A DNA stretch of 53,153 nt from Clostridia bacterium (GCA_017452945.1 JAFTLD010000070.1:1-53153); one strand, 5' to 3'. Shown: positions 24,752 to 34,584, counted from the first letter of the stretch. The notes: generated from the sequence alone by a model not told the origin. Program-made: numbers and translations.

Positions 24752-26176
24752 ATGAAGATCAAGCTTGGAATGCACCCCATGACTCTGGCGCAGGCTGCTG
24801 CGTATTGCGGTGGTGAGCTATATGATTTTACGGGGACTGCAGGCGTGGAATTTTCATATATTTGCACTGACTCCAGGGAAGCGGATAAGGACACTATGTT
24901 CGTCGCCGTTCGCGGTGAGCGTGTGGACGGACACGATTACATCGGCCAGGTGATCGAGGCAGGCTGCAGATGTATTTTATGCGAGTACGTGCCGCAGGAT
25001 ATTTATGCACGCGCTGTGGGGGCTGCTGTGGTGGAAAACAGCGTGGCTGCCTTTTGCCAACTGGCTCAAAGCTACAGAATAGAAAAATTCGGGGATAAAG
25101 ATCCTATGAGAACAGTTGCCATAACCGGCAGCGTGGGAAAGACTACGACCAAGGAAATGGTGGCGGCAGTGCTGCGTCGGGAGCTCAACCTGTATGCCGC
25201 CAAAGGCAATTTCAACAGTGAGATCGGCATGCCCATGTCGCTGATGCAGGCGGGGGCACACCATCGCGCGGCAGTGCTTGAAATGGGTATGAGCGCAAGA
25301 GGGGAGATCTCCCGCATGAGCCGTACGGCTCAGCCGACGGTTGCCATGATCACAAACGTGGGCACCTCGCATCTGGAGCATCTTGGCACGCGCGAGAACA
25401 TCGCTGCAGCCAAGCTGGAGATCACGGACGGCCTCAAGCATGGCGGATACCTGCTGCTTAATGCAGACGAGCCGCTGCTGGCAGGAAAATACGCTCAGGG
25501 CAGACGTACCATCTATATTGGCATTGATAACCCCGATGCGGACGTTCGTGCCGAAAACATCCGCTATACCGAGGATGGCTGTACCTTGTTTGATCTGCAT
25601 ACCAAGCAGGAGGTGCGTGCCGACATCCGCGTCCCCGCGCTTGGCAAGCATATGGTTATGGCTGCCATGTTTGCAGCTGTGACGGGCAAGATCTTCCATC
25701 TTTCCGATGCGCAGATCAGAGCGGGCATTCTGGATTATACGGGTATGCCCATGCGTCAGCAGATTGAGCAGGTGGGCGGCGTGACGCTGCTGTGTGATTG
25801 TTATAATGCAAGCCCCGAATCCATGCGTGCTGCAATGGATGCGCTGTGCGCTTTGCCCGTGGACGGCCGACGCGTGGCGGTGCTGGGCGATATGCTGGAG
25901 CTTGGCGAAAATACCGTTTCCTTGCATGAAAAGGTCGGTGCGCGGGCGGCAGAGGCTTTGGACGTGCTGATCACGGTAGGTGATCTTGGTGCGCATATTG
26001 CCAAGGCTGCGGGCGGCTGCGAGGTGTTCGCATATACGGGCGAGCAAGCAAAGGAGCAGGCTGCGGCACAGCTGTGCGCACTGCTTGCTAAGGGGGATGC
26101 GCTGTTGCTCAAGGCCAGCAGAGGCGTCAAGCTGGAGCAGGCTTATGAAATTGTAAAAAATCATTTGAACGGATAA
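24752..26176 (+). CDS. murF: UDP-MurNAc-pentapeptide synthetase
   Basis: Adds D-Ala-D-Ala to the muramyl tripeptide. 474 residues with P-loop GSVGKTTTKEM (from Gly126), EMGMSARGEISRMS, and the C-terminal LGDMLELGE block. Six nt after murE with an AAGGAG ribosome binding site. Confidence 0.96.
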   Translation: MKIKLGMHPMTLAQAAAYCGGELYDFTGTAGVEFSYICTDSREADKDTMFVAVRGERVDGHDYIGQVIEAGCRCILCEYVPQDIYARAVGAAVVENSVAAFCQLAQSYRIEKFGDKDPMRTVAITGSVGKTTTKEMVAAVLRRELNLYAAKGNFNSEIGMPMSLMQAGAHHRAAVLEMGMSARGEISRMSRTAQPTVAMITNVGTSHLEHLGTRENIAAAKLEITDGLKHGGYLLLNADEPLLAGKYAQGRRTIYIGIDNPDADVRAENIRYTEDGCTLFDLHTKQEVRADIRVPALGKHMVMAAMFAAVTGKIFHLSDAQIRAGILDYTGMPMRQQIEQVGGVTLLCDCYNASPESMRAAMDALCALPVDGRRVAVLGDMLELGENTVSLHEKVGARAAEALDVLITVGDLGAHIAKAAGGCEVFAYTGEQAKEQAAAQLCALLAKGDALLLKASRGVKLEQAYEIVKNHLNG

Positions 26177-26192
26177 AACGAGGGAGAGAGAA

Positions 26193-27242
26193 ATGCTTTT
26201 GAGATTGTTTGGCTTACCTATGAATGTGCAGGCTTGCATCGCGATCGAGGCTTTGATCGTGGCTGTGGCCGTGTTTGCAATCAGCGCTGTCGTGCTGTAT
26301 TTTCTGATCCCCGTACTGCGTGCCAAAAAGATCGGGCAGACCATTTATGAGCTGGGGCCTGCCTGGCATGGAAACAAGCAAGGTACGCCTACCATGGGTG
26401 GCATCGGATTTATTCCGCCGTTCTTGCTTGTTTTGGCTGTTTTTTCGGTGCTCTTTCTGATCAAAGCGGGAGCGGCCTCTGCGTCCGCTCTGATTCCTAT
26501 GGCGCTGACGCTGCTTTTGGGCGTGGCCAATGCCGCCATTGGCTTTGTGGATGACTACTGCAAGCTGCTCAAAAAGCAGAACCAGGGCTTGACCGCTTGG
26601 CAAAAGCTTCTGTTGCAGCTGGTGTTTGCAGGTGCGTATGTTGCCATGATGGCCATCACGGGCAATCTCTCTACCGAGATTGTGCTCCCGTTTTTTGATC
26701 TGTTCGATATCGCGATCCCTTTGGGATGGCTTGCATATCCCATCTATATCATCGTGATCGCGGGCTTTATCAACGCTACCAATCTGACTGACGGTATCGA
26801 CGGTCTTGCAGGCAGCATCACTGTCGTTGTGTCGCTTTTTTTGGCCATTATGGCAGTCATCGGTGGTAACGGCATGCTGGGCGCGGTTTCTGCTGCGCTG
26901 CTCGGTGCTATGTGCGCATTTCTGATCTATAATCATCACCCCGCACGTGTGTTTATGGGTGACACGGGTTCGCTCTTTATCGGCGGCGTGCTGATGGGCT
27001 GCGCGTTTATGGCACACATGGAGGTCGCGGTGATCATTGCGGGCTTTGTGTATATCATCGAAATGCTGTCCAGCCTGTTCCAAATTTTGTATTTCAAGCT
27101 GACGCACGGCAAAAGGCTGTTCAAAATGGCTCCTTTGCACCATCACTTTGAAAAGTGCGGCTGGGGTGAGAAAAAGATCGTGCTTGTATTCAGCATCGCA
27201 ACAGCGCTTTTGTGCGTGATCGCATATTTTACCGTTGTATAA
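26193..27242 (+). CDS. mraY: Phospho-MurNAc-pentapeptide transferase
   Basis: Integral membrane enzyme forming lipid I from UDP-MurNAc-pentapeptide and undecaprenyl phosphate. 349 residues, about ten membrane segments. Signature motifs: GFVDDYCKL, NATNLTDGIDGLAGS, FMGDTGSLFIGG and the HHHFE active-site loop. It is followed directly by ftsW; murD, which usually lies here, is absent. Confidence 0.97.
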   Translation: MLLRLFGLPMNVQACIAIEALIVAVAVFAISAVVLYFLIPVLRAKKIGQTIYELGPAWHGNKQGTPTMGGIGFIPPFLLVLAVFSVLFLIKAGAASASALIPMALTLLLGVANAAIGFVDDYCKLLKKQNQGLTAWQKLLLQLVFAGAYVAMMAITGNLSTEIVLPFFDLFDIAIPLGWLAYPIYIIVIAGFINATNLTDGIDGLAGSITVVVSLFLAIMAVIGGNGMLGAVSAALLGAMCAFLIYNHHPARVFMGDTGSLFIGGVLMGCAFMAHMEVAVIIAGFVYIIEMLSSLFQILYFKLTHGKRLFKMAPLHHHFEKCGWGEKKIVLVFSIATALLCVIAYFTVV

Positions 27243-27279
27243 ATTCTGAGTATCCGTTATTCCAAAAGGAGGTGAAGCC

Positions 27280-28566
27280 GTGAAAAAGCATCGGGTATAC
27301 TGGGAGCGCATCAAGCGCGCTCTGCGCGTCAAGGGCGGGGAATTGACCGACCGCTTCAATCAAAAGCAGGATGCTCTTCTTGAGCCTGAAGACCCTATCT
27401 ATCAAAAAAAGATCCACGGTGAACCTCCGGCTGAGCCGGGCACGCTGATGCGAGGCGGCATTGACGTATGGTTTTTGCTGATCGTGCTGGGACTGATCCT
27501 GTACGGCATTATCATGGCCTACAGCGCAAGCTCGATCTACGCGGCACAATATCACGACGACTCCACCTACTTTATCAAGCGACACCTGATGTACCTGGCC
27601 TTGGCCGTGGCAGCAACCACGCCCTTTGTGCTGATGGCGCGCCCTTGGTTCTGGAAATTCTTTGCCATCTGCGCGTATGGCGGGTCGGTTCTTCTGCTGA
27701 TTGCGGTATTGATCAACGGAACCGTATTTGGCGGTGCAAACCGTTGGATCGCCATCGGCAGCATTACCATCCAGCCCTCCGAGATCGCAAAAATGGCGCT
27801 GATCATGTTTTTGGCTTTGTATATGTCCAAATATCAAAAGCAGATCAATACGGTGCAAAAGTTCGGCGGACATTTTTCTTACGGTGTGATCGGTCCTGCC
27901 GTGATCATCGGCATCATTTGCGGCCTTGTCATGTTGGAAAAGCATTTGTCCGGTCTGATCATACTGGGCATTCTCGGCATCGTGGTCATGTATCTGGGCG
28001 GCACAAAGCTCAAGTGGTTCGCAGCACTTGGCGTTGCAGGCGTGAGCGTAGTCAGCGGTGTGCTTTTGTTCTCGGAATATGCAAGAAAAAGAATTGATAC
28101 CTGGATCAACATAGATAAGGTAGACCCGCTGGGGGAAGCCTGGCAGACCCTGCAAGGCCTTTATGCCATCGGTTCGGGCGGATTTTTCGGTAGAGGTCTT
28201 GGCATGAGCCAACAGAAATACGGCTACGTTTCGCAGCCGCAGAACGACTTTATCTTTACCATCATCTGCGAGGAGCTGGGCATGCTCGGTGCGCTGATCC
28301 TGATCGGACTAGTGATTTTACTTGTTTGGCGCGGCTATAAGATCGCAGCCAACGCACCGGATAAATTCTGCGCGCTGACTGTTTACGGTCTGACCACCAA
28401 GGTCGCGCTGCAGACTATGCTCAATATCGCGGTGGTGACCAATTCCATGCCCAATACGGGTATTTCGCTGCCTTTCTTCTCATCGGGCGGCACGGCGCTT
28501 GCCCTGCAGATCTTTGAAATGGGCATTATCCTTTCGATATCGCGCTACTCCTATCAAAAAAAGTAG
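27280..28566 (+). CDS. ftsW: Lipid II polymerase FtsW/SpoVE family
   Basis: SEDS-family glycosyltransferase partnered with the septal PBP. 428 residues with a ~60-residue charged cytoplasmic N-terminus and about ten membrane segments. SEDS motifs: IMAYSASSIYAAQ, GGANRWIAIGSITIQPSE, GRGLGMSQQKYGYVSQPQND and the C-terminal PNTGISLPFFSSGGT. GTG 27280 follows AAAAGGAGGTGAAGCC, the strongest ribosome binding site in the cluster. SpoVE-type function in sporulation is possible. Confidence 0.94.
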   Translation: MKKHRVYWERIKRALRVKGGELTDRFNQKQDALLEPEDPIYQKKIHGEPPAEPGTLMRGGIDVWFLLIVLGLILYGIIMAYSASSIYAAQYHDDSTYFIKRHLMYLALAVAATTPFVLMARPWFWKFFAICAYGGSVLLLIAVLINGTVFGGANRWIAIGSITIQPSEIAKMALIMFLALYMSKYQKQINTVQKFGGHFSYGVIGPAVIIGIICGLVMLEKHLSGLIILGILGIVVMYLGGTKLKWFAALGVAGVSVVSGVLLFSEYARKRIDTWINIDKVDPLGEAWQTLQGLYAIGSGGFFGRGLGMSQQKYGYVSQPQNDFIFTIICEELGMLGALILIGLVILLVWRGYKIAANAPDKFCALTVYGLTTKVALQTMLNIAVVTNSMPNTGISLPFFSSGGTALALQIFEMGIILSISRYSYQKK

Positions 28567-28578
28567 TCGGAGAGAATT

Positions 28579-29718
28579 ATGAACATACTTATGACCGGTG
28601 GCGGTACGGCAGGGCATGTAAACCCTGCCATCGCCATAGCTGATACTATTCAAAAGAAATATCCGGATGCACGCATCGCTTTTGCCGCTTCTACCGAGCC
28701 CTCGGATAAGGCAAGGGAGCTTTTGTCGCGCACGCAGTACGGTGAGTTTTACAGCATTGATATCTGCGGCATGCGTTCGCCCGCCTTCCATCCGGGCAAC
28801 GTCCGCACGGCTTATCTGATGGTCAAATCCCAAGGGCAGGCCAAGAAATTGATCCGTGACTTCAAGCCCGATATCATCATCGGAACGGGCGGATATGCCA
28901 GTTGGCCTTTGCTTGCAACAGGCGCAGGCATGGGCGTGCCTACGCTGGTACATGAGTCCAATGCGCTGCCCGGCAAGGCACTGATGCAGGTGCGCGGCAA
29001 GGTGGATCGCATTCTTGTCAATTTCCCCGAGGCAGCCGAGCGCTTCGGTCTGCCCGATAAGACGCGCGTGGTGGGAAACCCGCTGCTGGGAGGCTTTACG
29101 ACGTGCGATTCCAAGGAGGCAAGACGCGCCATCGGTGTGGATGGCAGCTACCGCTATATGGTTTTGGCCGTTGGCGGCAGCCGCGGCGCCATGATGGTCA
29201 ACCGCTACGTGTTTGAAATGATTGAGAGCATGGCCAAGGCACGTCCCGACGTGTTGTTCGTGACGGCTACGGGCAAGGATTATTATGCGGAATATAAGGA
29301 AAAATACGCAAAAGCAGGGCTGGATACGCTGCCGAACGTGCGCGTTTCGGAATATATTTACGATATGCCTGTGCAAATGGCAGCGGCTGATATCGTCATT
29401 TCCCGTGCCGGTGCGATGACCGTGTCCGAGCTTGCGCTGATGCATAAAGCAGCCGTTTTGATTCCGTCACCCAACGTGGCAAACGATCACCAGTACAAGA
29501 ACGCAAAAGCGCTCGGGGACGCAGGAGCAGCCGTGTACGCACGCGAAAGTGAGTTTGCGGGCGGTGGACTGCAAAGCCGCGTGGAGTCTTTGCTGCGTGA
29601 TGAAAAGGCTTTGATAAGCCTGCGCGTCAACATCGGAAAATTCGCCTCACCCGACGCAAACGGGCAGATCCTTGCAGAGATCGAGCAGCTGCTTGCAGGG
29701 AAGGAGACGGGGGCATGA
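28579..29718 (+). CDS. murG: UDP-GlcNAc:lipid I transferase
   Basis: Peripheral membrane GT-B enzyme converting lipid I to lipid II. 379 residues; GGGTAGHVNPAIAIAD at the N-terminus, GTGGYASWPLL, and the UDP-binding region VGGSRGAMMVN. The stop overlaps the next ATG by 4 nt. Confidence 0.97.
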   Translation: MNILMTGGGTAGHVNPAIAIADTIQKKYPDARIAFAASTEPSDKARELLSRTQYGEFYSIDICGMRSPAFHPGNVRTAYLMVKSQGQAKKLIRDFKPDIIIGTGGYASWPLLATGAGMGVPTLVHESNALPGKALMQVRGKVDRILVNFPEAAERFGLPDKTRVVGNPLLGGFTTCDSKEARRAIGVDGSYRYMVLAVGGSRGAMMVNRYVFEMIESMAKARPDVLFVTATGKDYYAEYKEKYAKAGLDTLPNVRVSEYIYDMPVQMAAADIVISRAGAMTVSELALMHKAAVLIPSPNVANDHQYKNAKALGDAGAAVYARESEFAGGGLQSRVESLLRDEKALISLRVNIGKFASPDANGQILAEIEQLLAGKETGA

Positions 29719-30623
29719 AGGAGCGCTTGCAGAAATTGCGTGACGCGCTTTTGGAGCGCGTGCCGCAAAAGAACTATACGCCGGAGCAAAAGGCGGCCAT
29801 GACCAAAAAAACGGCGCTGGTGAGCGGTGCTGTGGGGGCTTTGATCCTTGTGCTTTTGATTGTGGCGCTGTTTCCCGTGACCGGAGTGGAGATCGTATCC
29901 AATCAATCGCAGTATACCGAGCAACAGATCATGGAGGCTTTGGATAAGTCCGCATGGACACCCTTGCTCAATCTTACCCCGCGTCGGGCAGAACAGCGGC
30001 TGATGGACAAGCTTTTATACTTAGAGAGTGCCGAGGTAACGTATCAGTTCCCAAGCACGCTGTGTATCAGCGTGACCGAGCAGCAGCCTCTGTATTATTT
30101 TTATTACGAAACGCAAATTGGCGGTAAGCGCCATACGGGTTGGCTTGCTGTCGGTCCCGATCTGCGCGTAGTGGATGCTGCACGGGATGAAACCGCTTTT
30201 GCTGAACGTGGGCTGACTAAGCTTGCATTGCCTGCTCCCGTTTTGGACGAAACGGAGCCGGGCAGAGCCAGCAAGCTGCGATTTACCCGGGAGGATGAAA
30301 CGGGAGAGGGCGCCAAAACCGAGCAGGATTTTGCCTATATTGCGGAGTTTTTGTCATATCTTGAATCCTCTTCGGTAGCAGAGCGGCTGACAAGCGTGGA
30401 CCTTGCCGAAAAATTTGACGTCAAGATCACGCTGGACAGCAAATACCGCATCGAGCTTGGACGCGTCAGGGACGAGCGAGATTTTGCGCAAAAGCTGGCC
30501 TTAGCCGAGCAAATTCTGGCAGAGGCTGCGATCGATCCCGATCAAAAATACGCGATTTTGGTTGGAACCGATGAAATTTCCATGTATCCTTTGTATGACG
30601 GAGATCCGGATGCTGTCGATTAA
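29715..30623 (+). CDS. ftsQ: Cell division protein FtsQ/DivIB
   Basis: 302 residues. A basic cytoplasmic N-terminus, one membrane segment (about 34-55), then a POTRA domain (FPVTGVEIVSNQSQYTEQQI...) and a beta domain. DivIB/FtsQ recruits FtsL and its partner at the septum. Translationally coupled to murG by an ATGA overlap. Confidence 0.88.
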   Translation: MKERLQKLRDALLERVPQKNYTPEQKAAMTKKTALVSGAVGALILVLLIVALFPVTGVEIVSNQSQYTEQQIMEALDKSAWTPLLNLTPRRAEQRLMDKLLYLESAEVTYQFPSTLCISVTEQQPLYYFYYETQIGGKRHTGWLAVGPDLRVVDAARDETAFAERGLTKLALPAPVLDETEPGRASKLRFTREDETGEGAKTEQDFAYIAEFLSYLESSSVAERLTSVDLAEKFDVKITLDSKYRIELGRVRDERDFAQKLALAEQILAEAAIDPDQKYAILVGTDEISMYPLYDGDPDAVD

Positions 30624-30844
30624 AGCTGTCACACATGCCCGATATATGACATTGTCGTGGTAAATTGTGAATTTTTCATAAATTATTACAATTATTTTTG
30701 CGAAACCTCTTGAATTATTTTCAACTTTGTTATATTATATAATAAAGCATATGTTGGGATAGTTATGCCCATAAGACACAAGGTCTTGTGCTTTGAAGTG
30801 ATGAAAATAAAAATTCAGATATAAATATTCGGGAGGATAGCAAA
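30624..30844 (+). promoter_or_regulatory. ftsZ upstream region with weak promoter and palindrome
   Basis: 221 bp, AT-rich. A TATAAT (30738-30743) and a TATATT (30731-30736) lie downstream of TTGAAT (30710-30715), but the spacings (22 and 15) are not ideal. A 14-bp palindrome CACAAGGTCTTGTG (30777-30790) follows, possibly an operator. The ftsZ ribosome binding site is GGGAGGAT. A separate ftsZ promoter is likely but not pinpointed. Confidence 0.4.
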
Positions 30845-31957
30845 ATGACTTTTGAACATGATGATACCTATGATTGTGGTGTGAATATTAAGGTAATCGG
30901 TGTTGGCGGCGGCGGAAACAACGCTGTGAACAGAATGATCAGCAGCCACATCCGCGGTGTAGAATTCGTGTCCATTAACACTGACAGACAGGCACTTCGC
31001 AGATCCGAGGCAGCTACGCAGCTGGTGATCGGTGAAAAGCTGACCAAGGGCTTTGGCGCAGGCTCCAACCCTCAGATTGGCGCACGCGCAGCAGAGGAGT
31101 CCCTGGATGATATCAAAAAGTTCCTGCAGGGCACCGAGATGGTGTTCGTAACCGCAGGTATGGGCGGCGGTACCGGTACCGGTGCGGCTCCCGTTGTTGC
31201 TCGCGTAGCACACGAGATGGATATTCTGACCATCGGTATCGTAACCAAGCCCTTTGCATTTGAAGGCTCTCGCAGAGCTGCTCAGGCTGAGGCAGGTATT
31301 GCCGAGCTGAGCCAGTACGTAGACTCTCTGATCGTGATCCCCAACGAAAAGCTCAAGCAGGTCACCGATACCAGAATCACGCTTGCAAACGCATTTGAGA
31401 TCGCAGACAACGTGCTGCACCGCGGTGTTAAGAGCGTTTCCGACCTGGTCAACGAATCTCTGTTCATCAACCTCGACTTTGCTGACGTTACTTCTATCAT
31501 GAAGGGCGCAGGCTATGCACATATGGGTATCGGCTCTGCAACCGGTAAGGATAAGGCAGAGCAGGCAGCTCGCGCTGCTATCTCCAGCCCGCTGCTCGAG
31601 TCCTCTATCAAGGGCGCTCGCGGCGTTCTGATCAGCATTATGGTATCTCCCGACGTAGGTCTGGAGGACGTGGATCTGGCATCCACCATGATCGCCAACG
31701 AGGCGCATCCCGATGCGAGCGTCATTTGGGGCGTAGGCTTCGATCCTGAGCTGGAAGATGAGATGAAGATCACCATCATTGCAACCGGCTTTGATAAGAA
31801 GGATGACAACCAGAATCCCGGAAAGATCTCTCTGCAGCCCAAGGCAGAGCCTGCAAAGGCAATTCCCGTAAAGGAAGTCAAGGAATCCCAGGCACCCTCT
31901 GCTGACGATGATCTGGACGATATGCTGTCCATGTTCAAGAGAGGCACCAGAAGATAA
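30845..31957 (+). CDS. ftsZ: Cell division GTPase FtsZ
   Basis: Tubulin homologue that forms the Z ring. 370 residues; GTP-binding signature TAGMGGGTGTGAAP near 105-115, the T7 synergy-loop region with NLDFADVTSIM, a variable linker after about 315 and an acidic conserved tail DDDLDDMLSMFKRG that binds partner proteins. Last gene of the cluster, ending at a strong terminator. Codons are highly biased, as in the ribosomal genes. Confidence 0.98.
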   Translation: MTFEHDDTYDCGVNIKVIGVGGGGNNAVNRMISSHIRGVEFVSINTDRQALRRSEAATQLVIGEKLTKGFGAGSNPQIGARAAEESLDDIKKFLQGTEMVFVTAGMGGGTGTGAAPVVARVAHEMDILTIGIVTKPFAFEGSRRAAQAEAGIAELSQYVDSLIVIPNEKLKQVTDTRITLANAFEIADNVLHRGVKSVSDLVNESLFINLDFADVTSIMKGAGYAHMGIGSATGKDKAEQAARAAISSPLLESSIKGARGVLISIMVSPDVGLEDVDLASTMIANEAHPDASVIWGVGFDPELEDEMKITIIATGFDKKDDNQNPGKISLQPKAEPAKAIPVKEVKESQAPSADDDLDDMLSMFKRGTRR

Positions 31958-31970
31958 TCTTGCAGAAATA

Positions 31971-32002
31971 AAGGACTCCTGCCGCGCAGGAGTCCTTTTT
32001 TG
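31971..32002 (+). terminator. Terminator of dcw cluster
   Basis: 12-bp stem AAGGACTCCTGC/GCAGGAGTCCTT with a CGC loop, then TTTTTT. 13 nt after the ftsZ stop. Confidence 0.95.
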
Positions 32003-32033
32003 CTCGCATATTTCGTGCGAAACAGGGGCTTGG

Positions 32034-32062
32034 TTGACAATTAAATTTGTCTGTGCTATAAT
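32034..32062 (+). promoter_or_regulatory. Promoter of membrane protein-KdpDE-like operon
   Basis: TTGACA (32034-32039), 17-bp spacer, TATAAT (32057-32062), perfect consensus. ATG 32083 lies about 15 nt after the expected start, behind CAGGAGAGG. Confidence 0.92.
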
Positions 32063-32082
32063 AATTCTTACAGGAGAGGAAT

Positions 32083-32364
32083 ATGAAGAAAAGAATCATA
32101 GCGTTTTACGATTTGTTGCTCTACACGGTGATTTGCACTCCATTGATTGCGGTGGCAGCTGTATTGCTGTTTGTGCTGATAACAAAGGGAACACCCGAAT
32201 GGATTTATGAGAATTGGCATTTGGTGGTTGTATTTGCCATCTCCTTTGTGCTGCCCGTGGCAGGAACATGTATACGTGGGGAATTATTCGAATCGTCAAA
32301 TTCAAAAGATGATCGAGTTTGCAACACGCCGGTAACGCAAGCCGAAAAAGAGGAGAGGGTGTAG
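32083..32364 (+). CDS. Small two-pass membrane protein
   Basis: 93 residues, not recognised. Two hydrophobic segments (about 8-35 and 45-65) and a polar C-terminal tail. First gene of a four-gene unit ending with the KdpDE-like pair; three nt separate it from the next gene. A role in signal sensing with the kinase is only inferred from position. Confidence 0.72.
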   Translation: MKKRIIAFYDLLLYTVICTPLIAVAAVLLFVLITKGTPEWIYENWHLVVVFAISFVLPVAGTCIRGELFESSNSKDDRVCNTPVTQAEKEERV

Positions 32365-32367
32365 GGG

Positions 32368-32820
32368 ATGAAAAGAATATACCTGCATGGAAGAATGATC
32401 AGAATTCCGATTTTGATATCCTTGGCCTTTGCCATCTGTGCTTTTGTTGATATGTACATACAAAGTGATTATAGCATTCAGAATCTGGCGTTGCTGATAT
32501 TGGTTGTCGGCTTTGCCATTCTGATGATCTTTTGGTTGTATTCCACGGGGATATTTATCGATGGAAAGCGCAACAAGCTGACTATTGTGACGGGACTTTT
32601 TCAAGCAGATAAAAAAGAGATCGTTTTGAGTGGGCTTGAGTCCATAGACGTCGAACTGAACGGGAAGTGTGGGATGACCTTTGTGATCCATTATAAATAC
32701 GGTCGTCATGAAAATTTTGCGTATAAATTCCATAGAATTTCCTTTGTGGAAAGATCTCAGTATAAAAGAATTCGTAAGCAGGTAAGAATGCTTAATATAC
32801 CCAAACAGGAGATATTATGA
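32368..32820 (+). CDS. Membrane protein with PH-like C-terminus
   Basis: 150 residues. Two membrane segments (about 12-30 and 37-58), then a beta-rich soluble part (STGIFIDGKRNKLTIVTGLF...) resembling bacterial PH-domain (YdbT/YdbS-like) proteins; the family assignment is tentative. The stop overlaps the kinase ATG by 4 nt, so the two are coupled. Confidence 0.7.
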   Translation: MKRIYLHGRMIRIPILISLAFAICAFVDMYIQSDYSIQNLALLILVVGFAILMIFWLYSTGIFIDGKRNKLTIVTGLFQADKKEIVLSGLESIDVELNGKCGMTFVIHYKYGRHENFAYKFHRISFVERSQYKRIRKQVRMLNIPKQEIL

Positions 32821-33884
32821 AGATCAACGCCAAAAAATACTTGAAAAATATTGCAATCACGGCACTGATCCTGACCGCTTCTTTTTTCGTTGGCTTGCTT
32901 TTGCATGAGGTGTTGGCGGTGCGGGAGCACGTCACGACCGTATTCGTGTTTGCCGTATTTCTGATCTCACTGCTCACGGATGGATATGCGTACGGCATCG
33001 TGTCGGCCTTCCTTGGCGTGCTGGCCGTCAATTATGCGTTCACTTTTCCGTATTTTGCCTTCAGTTACAGTGTGCCGGAGAATTTTGTGTCAGCGCTGAT
33101 CATGATCGTGATTGCGCTGATGACCGGGGCTTTGACCACAAGGCTCAAGGAGTGGCGGCAGATCAAAATTCAAAGTGAGCACGAGATCATGCGTGCCAAT
33201 TTGCTTCGCGCTGTGTCGCACGATCTGCGCACACCGTTGACCACCATTTACGGAGCAAGCTCGGCAATCTTAGAGAATTACGACACCATCAACGACACGC
33301 AAAAGATCCGCATGGTCACGGGGATCAGGGAAGATTCGCAATGGCTGATCCGCATGGTGGAAAACTTGCTGTCTATTACCAGAATTGACAGCGGAAACGT
33401 CAAGCTGATCAAAACTCCGACCGTACCGGACGAGCTGATCGACGCGGTCGTGATCAAATTCAAAAAGCGATATCCCGAACAGCAGCTGGAGATCGAGCTG
33501 CCCGAACAGGTGGTGATCGTTCCCATGGATCCTTTGCTGATCGAGCAGGTACTTAGCAATCTTTTGGAAAATGCCGTACAGCATGCCAAGGGCATGACAA
33601 GGCTTGTGCTGCGCGTGCGTCTGATCGAGGGAAAGGCCGTTTTTGAGGTTGAGGATAACGGTTGCGGCATTGAAAAGGACAGATTGGATAGAATATTTGA
33701 CGGATACAGGGGAGGAACGGAGCAACCCATGGATTCCCAACCGCGTAACGCAGGTATAGGGCTTTCGGTTTGCGCCACCATCGTCAAAGCGCACGGTGGT
33801 ACTATCGAGGTACGTTCGGATCATAAGCGCGGTACGGCTTTCAGCTTTGCATTGGATACGGAGGAGGGATCGTATGACGAATAA
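32817..33884 (+). CDS. Sensor histidine kinase, KdpD C-terminal type
   Basis: 355 residues. Four N-terminal membrane segments of the DUF4118 (KdpD transmembrane) type, then HisKA with His135 in AVSHDLRTPLTTIYGASSA, then HATPase with N box NLLENAVQHA, DNGCGI and GIGLSVCATIVKAHGG. The ~400-residue cytoplasmic KdpD/UspA sensor region of full KdpD is absent. It overlaps its response regulator by 11 nt. No kdpFABC potassium pump is nearby; the next operon transports phosphate. Confidence 0.92.
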   Translation: MKINAKKYLKNIAITALILTASFFVGLLLHEVLAVREHVTTVFVFAVFLISLLTDGYAYGIVSAFLGVLAVNYAFTFPYFAFSYSVPENFVSALIMIVIALMTGALTTRLKEWRQIKIQSEHEIMRANLLRAVSHDLRTPLTTIYGASSAILENYDTINDTQKIRMVTGIREDSQWLIRMVENLLSITRIDSGNVKLIKTPTVPDELIDAVVIKFKKRYPEQQLEIELPEQVVIVPMDPLLIEQVLSNLLENAVQHAKGMTRLVLRVRLIEGKAVFEVEDNGCGIEKDRLDRIFDGYRGGTEQPMDSQPRNAGIGLSVCATIVKAHGGTIEVRSDHKRGTAFSFALDTEEGSYDE

Positions 33885-34584
33885 TAAATATAAGATCCTT
33901 GTCGTGGAGGATGAGGCCAATATTCTGGACTTTGTCACGGCTTTGCTGGAGGCCAACGAATACAGAGTGGTGAGTGCGCAAAGCTATACCGAGGCCAAGA
34001 CCATGTATTTTTCGCACATCCCGGATCTTGTCATCCTGGACTTGGGACTTCCTGACCGTGACGGCAGCGTGCTGCTTTCGCAGATCCGCCAAAAGGAGCT
34101 GACGCCTGTGATCGTGCTGTCTGCACGCAGCGACGAGGGCGAAAAGGTCAGGGCTTTGGATCTGGGGGCAAACGACTATATCACCAAGCCATTTGGTTCG
34201 GCAGAGCTGCTGGCGCGTATTCGTTCCGCGCTGCGCTCACACAGGCACAGTGCTATGGAGGGAAGATTTCCGGGCGGTAAATTTACGCTGGGCGAGCTTG
34301 TGATCGACTATGATGCACGCAGGGTTTGGCTGAGCGGCTCGGAGATCAAGCTGACCTTGACCGAATATAATATCGTCGCGTTTTTGTCCGAGCATTGTGA
34401 CAAGGTCATGACCTATTCCGCCATTATCAAAGCAGTATGGCGTGAATCACCGGACGAGGGAAGCATCAAAAAGCTGCAGGTCAATATGGCGAATATCCGT
34501 AAAAAATTTGGAGCGCAGCCCGGTCAGAGCAGCTATATCGTCAACGAGCTTGGCGTGGGATATCGCATGAACGGTGATAAATAA
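33874..34584 (+). CDS. OmpR/KdpE-family response regulator
   Basis: 236 residues from ATG 33874 (GAGGAGGGA ribosome binding site). The receiver has acidic residues in VVEDE, phospho-acceptor Asp56 in LVILDLGLPDRDG and the conserved Lys in YITKPF. The C-terminal winged helix (about 135-230) contains LTLTEYNIVAFLSEH and YIVNELGVGYRM. Proteins of this class bind direct repeats on one face of DNA; phased TTAC repeats lie immediately downstream before the phosphate transporter gene. Confidence 0.94.
   Translation: MTNNKYKILVVEDEANILDFVTALLEANEYRVVSAQSYTEAKTMYFSHIPDLVILDLGLPDRDGSVLLSQIRQKELTPVIVLSARSDEGEKVRALDLGANDYITKPFGSAELLARIRSALRSHRHSAMEGRFPGGKFTLGELVIDYDARRVWLSGSEIKLTLTEYNIVAFLSEHCDKVMTYSAIIKAVWRESPDEGSIKKLQVNMANIRKKFGAQPGQSSYIVNELGVGYRMNGDK

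Noticed and set aside
32817..34584. A potassium Kdp regulatory locus
   Set aside because: The pair is KdpDE-like, but the UspA/KdpD sensor region is missing and no kdpFABC gene is present; the neighbouring transporter is of the PiT type.
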